From DATFFO01 sp963744905 (lineage in GTDB: Bacteria; Actinomycetota; Acidimicrobiia; Spongiisociales; ZC4RG35): a DNA stretch of 64,000 bases. Below are positions 52,856 through 63,512 of the stretch, one piece after another. The translations under genes were made by a program, and so were the position numbers. Within the stretch, counting starts at the first letter, position 1; each line of letters opens with the position of its first letter. The notes under the pieces are model-generated. The model made no database searches, was not told the origin of the DNA, and saw nothing but the letters and a program-made list of their open reading frames with translations. The stretch covers positions 806,001-870,000 of the forward strand of contig CAVUUV010000003.1 of the NCBI GenBank assembly GCA_963744905.1. The letters run 5' to 3'.

Positions 52856-53923
52856 CTAGCCGTAGCGCCGGGGCACCCGCGGGCCGATGGCACAGACGAT
52901 CTCATAGGAGATGGTGCCGACCAGGCGGGCCCATTCCTCCGCGGTGACCTCCCCCTCGCCTTGACGGCCGATCAGGACCACCTCGTCACCCACCTCGACC
53001 GGGTCGTCACCCATGTCGACCACGATCTGGTCCATGGTGACGGTGCCTGCCAAGGGGCGGCGCCGCCCACCGATCAGCACCTCACCCGACCCGGACAGCA
53101 GACGGGGCATGCCGTCGGCGTAACCGACCGGCACGGTTACCACCGTCGACTCCGCAGCCAATGCCCGACGACGGCCGTATGACGGCCTGGATCCGGCCGG
53201 GAGCCGTCGAACGTAGGCCACCCGGGACACCACTCTCATGGCAGGGCGAAGATCCACCACCTGCCTGGTCTCGGGGCAGGGATGGAGGCCGTAGGTCCCC
53301 AGGCCGATCCTGACCAGGTCGGCCCGGGCGCGAGGGAACAGAACCGCCCCCGCCGTGTTGGCCAGGTGGAGCGGGATGTCGAGTCCCGCCACAGCCCGAC
53401 GGAACCGTTCGATCTGTGATTGGGTGAATTCGGGATCCTCGTCGGCGACGGCGAAGTGGGTCCAAATCGCCCCGAGCCGAAGCGGAGGACGGATCGCTCC
53501 GATCAGGTCGGCCAGCGACTCGGGGGGTGCACCCACCCGATGCATGCCCGTGTCGAGCTTGACGTGGACATCGAGCGGATCCCGGGCTGCCCTGGCCAGT
53601 GCGGAGATGAACTCGGGACGGTATGCGGTAGGGGTGAGTCGCCAATTCACGACCTCGGCGGCATCGCCCGGCGGTGGTTCCGACAGCAGGAGGATTGGGG
53701 CCTCGATTCCTGCCTCCCGCAGCCTGACACCCTCCTCGACCAGGGCCACGGCCAGCCAGGAGGCGCCCGCTTCCAGGGCAGCCTCGGCCACGGGAACGTC
53801 TCCGTGCCCGTAGGCGTCGGCCTTGACCACGGCACACATGGAGGCGGGAGCAACCAGCGCAGCCAGCTCCGACACGTTATGACGGATTGCATCGAGGTCG
53901 ATCTCGGCATGAGTCGGTCTCAT
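52856..53923 (-). CDS. alr: Alanine racemase
   Basis: 355 residues. The PLP lysine lies in 'VVKADAYGHG', with conserved 'KLDTGMHRVG', 'SYGRRRALAAES' and 'VGYADGMPRLL' holding the second catalytic tyrosine. It makes D-alanine for peptidoglycan. The usual actinobacterial neighbours acpS-nnrD and tsaE-tsaB are nearby but separated on one side by the SDR/cox block and on the other by regulator, peptidase and UDG genes. Confidence 0.95.
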   Translation of the reverse strand: MRPTHAEIDLDAIRHNVSELAALVAPASMCAVVKADAYGHGDVPVAEAALEAGASWLAVALVEEGVRLREAGIEAPILLLSEPPPGDAAEVVNWRLTPTAYRPEFISALARAARDPLDVHVKLDTGMHRVGAPPESLADLIGAIRPPLRLGAIWTHFAVADEDPEFTQSQIERFRRAVAGLDIPLHLANTAGAVLFPRARADLVRIGLGTYGLHPCPETRQVVDLRPAMRVVSRVAYVRRLPAGSRPSYGRRRALAAESTVVTVPVGYADGMPRLLSGSGEVLIGGRRRPLAGTVTMDQIVVDMGDDPVEVGDEVVLIGRQGEGEVTAEEWARLVGTISYEIVCAIGPRVPRRYG

Positions 53924-53974
53924 CGGATCATCTTCGCAGCGGATGCACCCTGGAGACGGTTCGATCGGAGAGGT

Positions 53975-54787
53975 TTAGGGGCTCACCAGGCGCAGCCGGT
54001 AGGCCTCGCTCGAAGTCGTGTCCAGGCTCGAGAGCATTTCGTCGATATCAGCCGTCGCGTCGACGAAGCAGCCGGACAACGCATCCATGTCGCCCTGGGC
54101 GATGCGTGCCACCACCTCGCCGGCTGCGGCGGGCTCGGTGTACCTGGATGCGGGGAGCCCATCCAGAAACGCAGCCATCTGGGTGTTGGACCGATAACTA
54201 TTGAGCAGCTTGGTGTCGACGGTGCCGGGGTGCAGGCCGAAGACGGACACACCCCTCCCTGCCGTGGCTGCAGCCAGGTTCTCGACGTGGCGGATCAACG
54301 CCGCCTTGGCCACCGAGGTGGCGTCCAGCAGGGGGAAGGCGTTCGTCCCGGTAACACTCACCAGATCCACGATTCGACCGACGCCGGCGCCGACCATGGC
54401 GGGCAGTACGGCCCTGGTACAGATGAACGAGCCCTTGACGCTCGTCTCGACACACTCCCACCACTCGTCGGGATCCACTTCCCAGTCGGGACCGACAGGA
54501 CCGGCGGTGCCGGCGCAGTTGACGAGCAATGTGACCGGGCCGAGCTCGGAGACCGCTTCCCTCATCGCCTCCTCGACCTGACGTCGGTCGCGGACGTCGA
54601 CGTGGCGGAAGACGGTTCGTCCGGTGCCGTTCTGCTGCACCTGGGTGGCTGCAAGTCTGAGACGCTCCCGCCCTCTCGACCACATGGCCACACCGGCGCC
54701 CTGGTTGGCCAGGCCGGCAGAGATACCGAGTCCGATGCCGCTACTGGCCCCGGTGACGACGGCGGTTTGTCCGGTGAGATCCATCAC
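53975..54787 (-). CDS. Short-chain dehydrogenase/reductase-like protein lacking the catalytic tyrosine
   Basis: 270 residues. The cofactor site 'TGASSGIGLGIS', the 'NCAGTAG' block and the Ser of 'DLVSVTG' are present. At the active site the sequence is 'LLDATSVAKAAL', so the conserved Lys remains but the position four residues before it, normally Tyr, is Thr. It may be a degenerate SDR with a binding or regulatory role, or use another acid. It is divergently oriented from the histidine kinase, about 115 bp apart. Confidence 0.85.
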   Translation of the reverse strand: MMDLTGQTAVVTGASSGIGLGISAGLANQGAGVAMWSRGRERLRLAATQVQQNGTGRTVFRHVDVRDRRQVEEAMREAVSELGPVTLLVNCAGTAGPVGPDWEVDPDEWWECVETSVKGSFICTRAVLPAMVGAGVGRIVDLVSVTGTNAFPLLDATSVAKAALIRHVENLAAATAGRGVSVFGLHPGTVDTKLLNSYRSNTQMAAFLDGLPASRYTEPAAAGEVVARIAQGDMDALSGCFVDATADIDEMLSSLDTTSSEAYRLRLVSP

Positions 54788-54901
54788 TTCGTTCTGACGA
54801 CCAACCTACCCCCACCCGACAGATAAGTATCCGGCCCGTAATCACGCTGACGTTTCAGCGGCCCGAGCACGAGAGGCTTCGCCCCGGTACCCTGCTGATA
54901 G

Positions 54902-56185
54902 ATGGTTGCCCACCTGGACCGACATGATGTGGACAGCCTCCACCAGCTCGAGGCGCTGTACCACCTGGCGGTGGAGTTGTCCGGACTGCGCGATGTCGAC
55001 TCCGTGCTGGATGTCGCCCTCACCCATTGCCTCGACCTGACCGACTCCCAGTTCGGATTCATCGGCCTGGGAGGCAATCACGAGTCCGCCATGGAGATAG
55101 CGGCCATCCAGGGCTTCCACCCCACAGCGGACTTCTTCCATAGCCACCGCCTCATCCCGTTGCGGCCCAACGTCTTCGCCAACGCCGTCCTGGAAAACCG
55201 GCCGGTGCGCTCGGTCGATGCCCGGCTCGATCCGGGTCGCGTGGGACAGCCCCGCGGCCATCCGGAGGTCCGCACCTTCCTCGGGGTGCCGCTCCGCCTC
55301 AACGACGAGCCGATCGGGATGATCGGGGTGGCCAATCGGCCCGACCCCTACGAGGACGGCCACGAGCGCCTCCTCCTCACCTACGCAGCCCAGGTGGCGA
55401 TCGTGATCGCCAACGCCCAGCTCTACGAGCGCCTCGAGCTGGCCAACGACATCCTGGAACGGACCGTAGAGGAGCGCACCGCCCAGCTCCAGACGACCAG
55501 CGATGAGCTGGCCGAGAAGGCCGGCGAGCTCCAGCGTGTTCTGACCGAGACGGTCGATGCCCAGGAACAGGAGCGTCAGCGCATCGCCCGGGACATCCAT
55601 GACGGCATCAACCAGCTCTTGATCGCCGCCATGCTGGAACTGACCTCGGGCCAGAGACGTCTGGAGATCGGCGCCGAGCCGGAGGCGGGCGAAGCCCTCA
55701 ATGCCGCCCATCAGATCCTCCGACAGGTGGAGGCGGAGATCCGTCGGGTGGTCCACGACCTACACCCTCCGGTTCTGGAGGGCCTTGGTCTGTCTGCCGC
55801 GATCCGGCGCCTGGTGGACGAGTTCTCCCAACAGTCTGGAATCACCTGCAGCGCCGTGGTCGACGGCGAGGAGGCGCGACTGCCCCCCAATCTGGAGGTG
55901 GGCGCCTACCGCATCCTCCAGGAATCGATCCACAATGTGGCCTCACACGCCGAGGCCACCAAGCTGATAGTCGCCCTGAGATTCAGCGAGTCAGACCTGG
56001 AGTTGGAGGTGTCCGACAACGGAGTCGGCTTCGATCCCCAGACCATCCTCGCCCTTCCGTACGGACATTTGGGGATGCGCAGCATGCGTCAACGAGCCGA
56101 AAGCCTGAACGGCGTCCTCGAAGTGGACTCACTGCCGGGCAGCGGAACGACGATCCGGGCAACGTTGCCCATGGGTTCGGTGTGA
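54902..56185 (+). CDS. GAF-domain histidine kinase (NarL/DevS-like, HisKA_3)
   Basis: 427 residues, no membrane segment, so a cytoplasmic sensor. A GAF domain covers about 25-175, a coiled coil about 178-222, then the HisKA_3 dimerisation box 'ERQRIARDIHDGINQLL' (H233) and a HATPase_c domain ('LQESIHNVASHAEA', 'VSDNGVGFD', 'GHLGMRSMRQRAESLNG'). In the GAF domain, H120 in 'RGHPEVRTFLGVPLR' falls where DosS/DevS of mycobacteria has its heme-ligating His (HPPMRTFLGVPVR). It is coupled to the response regulator and lies directly upstream of coxMSL, so CO or redox sensing is a reasonable hypothesis. Confidence 0.88.
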   Translation: MVAHLDRHDVDSLHQLEALYHLAVELSGLRDVDSVLDVALTHCLDLTDSQFGFIGLGGNHESAMEIAAIQGFHPTADFFHSHRLIPLRPNVFANAVLENRPVRSVDARLDPGRVGQPRGHPEVRTFLGVPLRLNDEPIGMIGVANRPDPYEDGHERLLLTYAAQVAIVIANAQLYERLELANDILERTVEERTAQLQTTSDELAEKAGELQRVLTETVDAQEQERQRIARDIHDGINQLLIAAMLELTSGQRRLEIGAEPEAGEALNAAHQILRQVEAEIRRVVHDLHPPVLEGLGLSAAIRRLVDEFSQQSGITCSAVVDGEEARLPPNLEVGAYRILQESIHNVASHAEATKLIVALRFSESDLELEVSDNGVGFDPQTILALPYGHLGMRSMRQRAESLNGVLEVDSLPGSGTTIRATLPMGSV

Positions 56186-56817
56186 GTGAACCCGCCCGCA
56201 TCCTGATAATCGACGACCACCCGGTGGTCCGGAAGGGAATCCGGAGCCTGCTGTCCAACTATCCACAGCTGGAAGTGGTGGCCGAGGCCGGCACAAGACG
56301 GGAGGCCATCGCCGCCTTCGGCGAGAGCTCCCCCGACGTGGTACTGCTGGACATAAGGCTGGGCGACGACGCCGGTCTCGAGGTGCTGGACGAGCTGCTG
56401 GACATGGACCCGGACGCCCGCATCCTCATGCTGAGCTCCTTCGACGACGAGGAGTACGTCACCCGCAGCCTGCGGGCGGGGGCGCTGGGGTACATCCTCA
56501 AAGGCGACTCCGACGCGGTCCTTGCCACGGCTATCGAGACGGTGGCCGCCGGTGGCCGAGCCCTGGGACCGGAGGTCACCCACAGACTGGTCGAACAGCT
56601 CTACGGAAACCACGATCCGGGCCGGGACGAGCTCGACGACATCGACCTCCAGATCCTGGAGGCGCTCACCGAGGGAGACTCCAATCGCGACATCGCCCGG
56701 CGGCTGTTCATGAGCGACTCTACGGTGAAGCGGAGGATCCGGTCCATCTTCGACCACCTGGGCGTCAACCGCAGGCCCGAGGCGGTGGCGGAGGCGGTCA
56801 GGAGGGGGCTGGTGTGA
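56182..56817 (+). CDS. NarL/FixJ-type response regulator
   Basis: 211 residues from GTG 56182, overlapping the kinase stop (GTGA). Receiver domain with D11, D12, phospho-acceptor D57 ('VVLLDIRLG') and K107. The C-terminal LuxR-type HTH is 'EALTEGDSNRDIARRLFMSDSTVKRRIRSIF' (one domain). It should be activated by the upstream kinase. The coxM start is 123 bp downstream, and the gap holds an inverted repeat of 7-bp half sites suited to NarL-type binding. Confidence 0.93.
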   Translation: MSEPARILIIDDHPVVRKGIRSLLSNYPQLEVVAEAGTRREAIAAFGESSPDVVLLDIRLGDDAGLEVLDELLDMDPDARILMLSSFDDEEYVTRSLRAGALGYILKGDSDAVLATAIETVAAGGRALGPEVTHRLVEQLYGNHDPGRDELDDIDLQILEALTEGDSNRDIARRLFMSDSTVKRRIRSIFDHLGVNRRPEAVAEAVRRGLV

Positions 56818-56822
56818 GCCAA

Positions 56823-56894
56823 TCGGGTCACCGCCGGGCCCACAATCGACCCGAATGGCTCACCCGTTGAACCGCCACCGGGTCATGACAAGAT
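56823..56894 (+). promoter_or_regulatory. Putative cox promoter with 7-bp inverted repeat
   Basis: TCGGGTC (56823-56829) and GACCCGA (56848-56854) form a heptamer inverted repeat with 18-bp spacing. Downstream, TTGAAC (56867-56872), 16 bp, CAAGAT (56889-56894) could be a -35/-10 pair giving a leader of about 45 nt before the coxM SD (GGAGGTGATC). The heptamer arrangement recalls NarL sites; the binding protein is inferred to be the adjacent regulator. Confidence 0.4.
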
Positions 56895-56940
56895 CGCCGC
56901 ATCCGTATCTTCGACAGCAGAGGCACCAGGAGGTGATCAG

Positions 56941-57815
56941 GTGTACCCAGCACCTTTCGAGTACACGGCGCCCACCACGCTAGAGGAGGCAACGTCCTTA
57001 CTGGCCGATCTCGGATTCGACGGGAGGGTACTGGCCGGTGGCCAGAGCTTGCTGCCGATGATGAAGCTGAGATTGGCCTCCCCGGCCCACCTGGTTGATA
57101 TCAACCACTTGCCCGGTCTCGATGGGATCGAGGAGGTCAACGGCCACCTCCAGATCGGGGCTCTGGTCCGACACGCCGACGTGGTCGACAACGACACGGT
57201 CGGTTCGGCCAGTCCCCTGATGGCGGCAACCGCTCGTTGGATCGCCGATCCTCTGGTTCGCAATCGGGGAACGGTGTGCGGGTCCATTTCCCATTGTGAT
57301 CCCGAAGGGGACTGGAACTCGGTCATGCTCGCCCTGGGAGCCGAGGTCGTGGCCAGCAACGGAAGCGGTGAGCGGACAATTCCCATCTCGGATTTCATCG
57401 TGGACTTCTTCACCAATTCGCTCCAGCCGGGCGAGATCGTCACCGGGGTTCGAATTCCTCGCGCCGACGCCGGCACCGGGGGCGCCTACCTGAAGCTGGA
57501 GCGCAAGATCGGCGACTACGCCACCGTGGGGGTGGCGACCCACCTGCACCTCGACCAGTCGGGAGCGATAGACCAGGCCGGGATCGGTCTGACCAGCGTC
57601 GGGCCACGCAACATCAAGGCCACCGAAGCCGAGCAGATACTGGCCGGCCAGACCCCCAGCGACGAACTCTTCTCCGAGGCCGCCCATGCCGCTGCCCAGG
57701 CCGCCGACCCCGCCTCCGACGTGCGCGGTCCCGCCGAATACAAGCGGGCCGTCGTAGAGGCATACGTCAAGCGGGGGCTGCAGCAGTCTCTGGCCCAGAT
57801 CCGAGAGGAGCACTG

Positions 57816-57816
<1 letters not shown>
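56941..57816 (+). CDS. coxM: Aerobic CO dehydrogenase medium subunit (FAD-binding)
   Basis: 291 residues from GTG 56941 with SD GGAGGTGATC. FAD motif 1 'AGGQSLLPMMKLRL' and the second FAD site 'RNRGTVCGSISHCDPEGDWNSV' identify the CoxM/CutM family. It passes electrons from the iron-sulfur subunit to FAD and on to the quinone pool. Order M-S-L with 1-4 bp overlaps is the form I CO dehydrogenase arrangement. Confidence 0.92.
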
Positions 57817-60673
<2,857 letters not shown>

Positions 60674-60683
60674 CCCAGAAAGT

Positions 60684-60818
60684 CTTTGTCCCCCTGGCCT
60701 TAGGCCAGGGGGAAGGGGCCCCCACGACCGAAGGTCGTGGGGTAGGGGGGCGAGCCTTAGGCCAGGGGGAAGGGGCCCCCACGACCGAAGGTCGTGGGGT
60801 AGGGGGGCATCCCGGGTG
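60684..60818. repeat. Modular double-hairpin repeat, locus C (57-bp tandem, inverted orientation)
   Basis: Starts CTTTGTCCCCC, then stem CTGGCCTTAGGCCAG, GGGGGAAGGGGCCCCC, stem ACGACCGAAGGTCGT and GGGGTAGGGGGGC. The unit from CCTTAGGCC at 60698 repeats from 60755 (57-bp period). It ends CCCGGGTGA, the reverse complement of the TCACCCGGG end seen at loci A and B. The GTG start of the XdhC-YHS gene lies inside this terminus. Confidence 0.9.
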
Positions 60819-61700
60819 ATCAACCCCCTCGCCCGGGCCGAGGTGTTGCGCCAGGCAGGGGAGCCGTTCGTGCTGGCCACGGTGACCTGGCGACGGGGCC
60901 CCAGCTCGGGCAAAGGAGGAGCCAAGGCTCTGATCCATCCCGACGGGTCCCTGGAGGGCTGGATAGGCGGAGCTTGCGCCCGGCCCACCGTGGTGCGAGA
61001 GGCCCTGACCTGCCTGGTCGACGGCCGCTCCCGGCTTCTGGTTCTGGGCGAGGACGACCCCCGCCCGGATGTTGTCACGGTGCCCATGGCCTGCGCCAGT
61101 GAAGGAGCGATGGAGGTGTACTTGGAACCCATGCTGCCTTCCCCCGACCTGCGAGTGATCGGCTCCTCACCGATGACTATCACCCTGGCAGAGCTGGCCC
61201 GCACCTTGAGGTGGAGAGTCGAATCGGTCGACGAGCCGCGACTGGAGAACGTAACCGAGGCAACCATGGTGGTGGTGGCCACTCAGGGAAGTTATGACGA
61301 ATTGGCGGTCGAGGCCGCTCTCGCCACCCCGGCCCGCTACGTGGGCCTGGTGGCGTCGGAGAAACGCGCAGCTTCCGTACGCGCCTGGCTGCAAGAAACC
61401 GGCGTCACCCCCGAGGCTCTGGCCCGGATGACGGCTCCGGCAGGTCTCGACCTGGGACCCGTCGACCACGAGGAGATCGCCGTGGCGATCCTGGCTGAGC
61501 TGGTTGCGCTCAAGGCCACCGGCGGCTTCACTGAGACCGTGACCATGAACGAGCCCCAGACCGCCATCGACCCGGTGTGTGAGATGACGGTGGATGTGGC
61601 GACGGCCCGTTTCGTCTCCGAACACGAGGGGACCACCTACTACTTCTGCGCTGCCGGATGTCAGCGGGCCTTCGAAGCCGACCCCGCCGCCTTCATCTAG
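60816..61700 (+). CDS. XdhC/CoxI-family cofactor maturation protein fused to a YHS domain
   Basis: 294 residues. Residues 1 to about 240 are XdhC-like: 'FVLATVTWRRGPSSGKGGAKAL', 'GWIGGACARPTVVREAL', and the C-terminal Rossmann half ending 'AEVALAILAELVALK'-like. XdhC proteins bind and sulfurate the molybdenum cofactor before insertion. A YHS domain follows at about 250-294 ('DPVCEMTVDV', 'YYFCAAGCQRAF'), with Cys suited to a copper or other soft metal. It lies in the cox operon; its start is within repeat C. The convergent nnrD overlaps its end by 8 bp. Confidence 0.88.
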   Translation: MINPLARAEVLRQAGEPFVLATVTWRRGPSSGKGGAKALIHPDGSLEGWIGGACARPTVVREALTCLVDGRSRLLVLGEDDPRPDVVTVPMACASEGAMEVYLEPMLPSPDLRVIGSSPMTITLAELARTLRWRVESVDEPRLENVTEATMVVVATQGSYDELAVEAALATPARYVGLVASEKRAASVRAWLQETGVTPEALARMTAPAGLDLGPVDHEEIAVAILAELVALKATGGFTETVTMNEPQTAIDPVCEMTVDVATARFVSEHEGTTYYFCAAGCQRAFEADPAAFI

Positions 61701-63063
61701 ATACAGCGCCGAAATAGCCCACGTGGCGGGACAGGCGCTCGGCAGTGACGACTGTCTCCCGGGATAGATCGCCTCCAGCCACTCCGTGCCAGTAGGCACC
61801 AGATCGGGCCGCCTCGACCGGTTCCAGGCCCCGTGCCCACAGCGCCGCCACCATCCCGGACAGGACGTCCCCGGTGCCGATCGTGGCCAGCTCGGGACCG
61901 CCCGAGATGACCGCCCAGGGAACCGATCCGTCCGTCACGTAGGTGGGCCAGCCCTTGAGAAGCACCACACCCCCGATCTGCTCGGCCAATTTCCGGGCGG
62001 AATCGGGCCCGGCCTGATCGTCGCTCAGGCGGGCGAACTCCCCGGCGTGGGGGGTGACGATCAGCTCCCCGGTGGCCCGGGCGAGAACATCCAACGACAT
62101 CAGGGCGTCGGCGTCGGCCACCACACGGTCGGCTCCACTCAACACCTGTTCGAGAAGTTGCGGCTGGTCCCCCAACCCGGGGCCGACCACTGCCACATCG
62201 AACCTCGCCAGAAGCTCCTCCAGGCGATCGGGGGGATAGGAGAGCAACTCCGGCGCCTGCACGGCGATGGTGTGCTGCTCGGAAGAGAGGACTCCAACCG
62301 AGCCGGCGCCGAAGTGGAGCGCCGATCGGCCCGCCATGACGGCAGCGCCGACCATCCCCAGCGACCCTCCCACGATCAGCACCGATCCCGCCGACCACTT
62401 GTGGGCGTGAAGCGGACGCCTGGGTCGGGGAGCGTCCTCGTTCTCCACCAGCCACAGCCCGGGCTCGGTGGCCGGGCCGAGACCGATGTCGGCCACCGAC
62501 ACCTCCCCACAGCGCCCGGGACCCGCCCCGAGCAGATGGCCCAGCTTGAGCGCTCCGAAGGTCACGGTCCGATCCGCCCTGAATGAGCCGTCGGGTGCCT
62601 CGCCGGTGTCGGGGTCGAGGCCGGAGGGAACGTCTACAGAAACCACGGGAGCATCGACCGAGAACCACCGGGCAACGGCATCGGGAAGGCCGTGACGGAA
62701 ACCTCCCCCGAAAAGGGCATCCACCACCAGGTCATCGCCCTCGGGCCCGCCCAGGTCGGAGATGGTGACACCGGCACGCCGCGCCGCCTGCGCCGCCCGC
62801 CGGGCCACCCCGGTCTTGGGCTCGGTTAGCGCCTCGACCCGTACCAAGGCACCTCGCTGGTTCAGGTAGCGAGCCGCCACATATCCATCGCCCCCGTTGT
62901 TTCCGGGCCCGCACAACACGACGACCCGCGTCCCGTAACCGGCGCCGCAGTCGGCTGCTGCCAGGGCTACCGCCAGACCGGCCCGGTCCATCAACGTGTC
63001 AACGGAAGTGTTGGCTCTCTCGTCCATCCGACCCGCTTCAGCGGCGCTGACGACCGGAATCAT
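61693..63063 (-). CDS. nnrD: Bifunctional NAD(P)H-hydrate epimerase / ADP-dependent dehydratase
   Basis: 456 residues. The N-terminal YjeF_N epimerase ('VVLCGPGNNGGDGYVAARYL', 'VVSVDVPSGLDPDTG') is followed by the C-terminal ribokinase-like dehydratase ('GSVLIVGGSLGMVGAAVMAGRSAL', 'ATIGTGDVLSGMVAALWA'). It repairs hydrated NADH and NADPH. The start follows acpS with a 16-bp gap on the same strand. Confidence 0.94.
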   Translation of the reverse strand: MIPVVSAAEAGRMDERANTSVDTLMDRAGLAVALAAADCGAGYGTRVVVLCGPGNNGGDGYVAARYLNQRGALVRVEALTEPKTGVARRAAQAARRAGVTISDLGGPEGDDLVVDALFGGGFRHGLPDAVARWFSVDAPVVSVDVPSGLDPDTGEAPDGSFRADRTVTFGALKLGHLLGAGPGRCGEVSVADIGLGPATEPGLWLVENEDAPRPRRPLHAHKWSAGSVLIVGGSLGMVGAAVMAGRSALHFGAGSVGVLSSEQHTIAVQAPELLSYPPDRLEELLARFDVAVVGPGLGDQPQLLEQVLSGADRVVADADALMSLDVLARATGELIVTPHAGEFARLSDDQAGPDSARKLAEQIGGVVLLKGWPTYVTDGSVPWAVISGGPELATIGTGDVLSGMVAALWARGLEPVEAARSGAYWHGVAGGDLSRETVVTAERLSRHVGYFGAVSR

Positions 63064-63079
63064 CTGTGACGGCCCTGTC

Positions 63080-63457
63080 TCATTCGTGCTCGCCCACCGA
63101 CACCGCCATCACCAGAGCCGAGGTATCTGTGTGGGTAATCGTGATCAGGACCTCGGTGACGCCCAGCATCTCGGCTCTCCGGGCGGCGTTGCCGCTCATC
63201 CGCACCCGGGGTGGGCCTCCACCCGTTACCTCTATGTCGGTCCACCTGATCCGCCTCCACCCGGTGCCCATCGATTTCATCACCGCCTCCTTGCCGGCGA
63301 AACGGGCCGCCAGACGGCGGGCCGGCTTGGCGAAGCGCAGGGCGTACTCCTGCTCGTGTGGGGTGAAGCAGCGTTCGATGAAACGCGGGTACTTCCCCAG
63401 GAGATCCTCGACACGGTCGATGTCGGCAAGGTCAACCCCGAGTCCGATGATGCGCAC
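63080..63457 (-). CDS. acpS: Holo-[acyl-carrier-protein] synthase
   Basis: 125 residues. 'IIGLGVDLADIDRV' (Mg-binding Asp), 'FIERCFTPHEQEYAL' and 'RFAGKEAVMKSMGTG' (catalytic Glu and Lys) are the AcpS/PPTase motifs. It transfers phosphopantetheine from CoA to ACP. The acpS-nnrD order is conserved in Actinobacteria. Confidence 0.95.
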   Translation of the reverse strand: MRIIGLGVDLADIDRVEDLLGKYPRFIERCFTPHEQEYALRFAKPARRLAARFAGKEAVMKSMGTGWRRIRWTDIEVTGGGPPRVRMSGNAARRAEMLGVTEVLITITHTDTSALVMAVSVGEHE

Positions 63458-63512
63458 ATCGCCAGGTTAGGACCGACTGCCCGGTCACCCGTGAGATGAC
63501 CACAATGGCACC

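Noticed and set aside
53420..54826. 468-codon plus-strand frame across alr and the SDR gene
   Set aside because: Antisense to two genes with intact catalytic or cofactor motifs; no recognisable domain.
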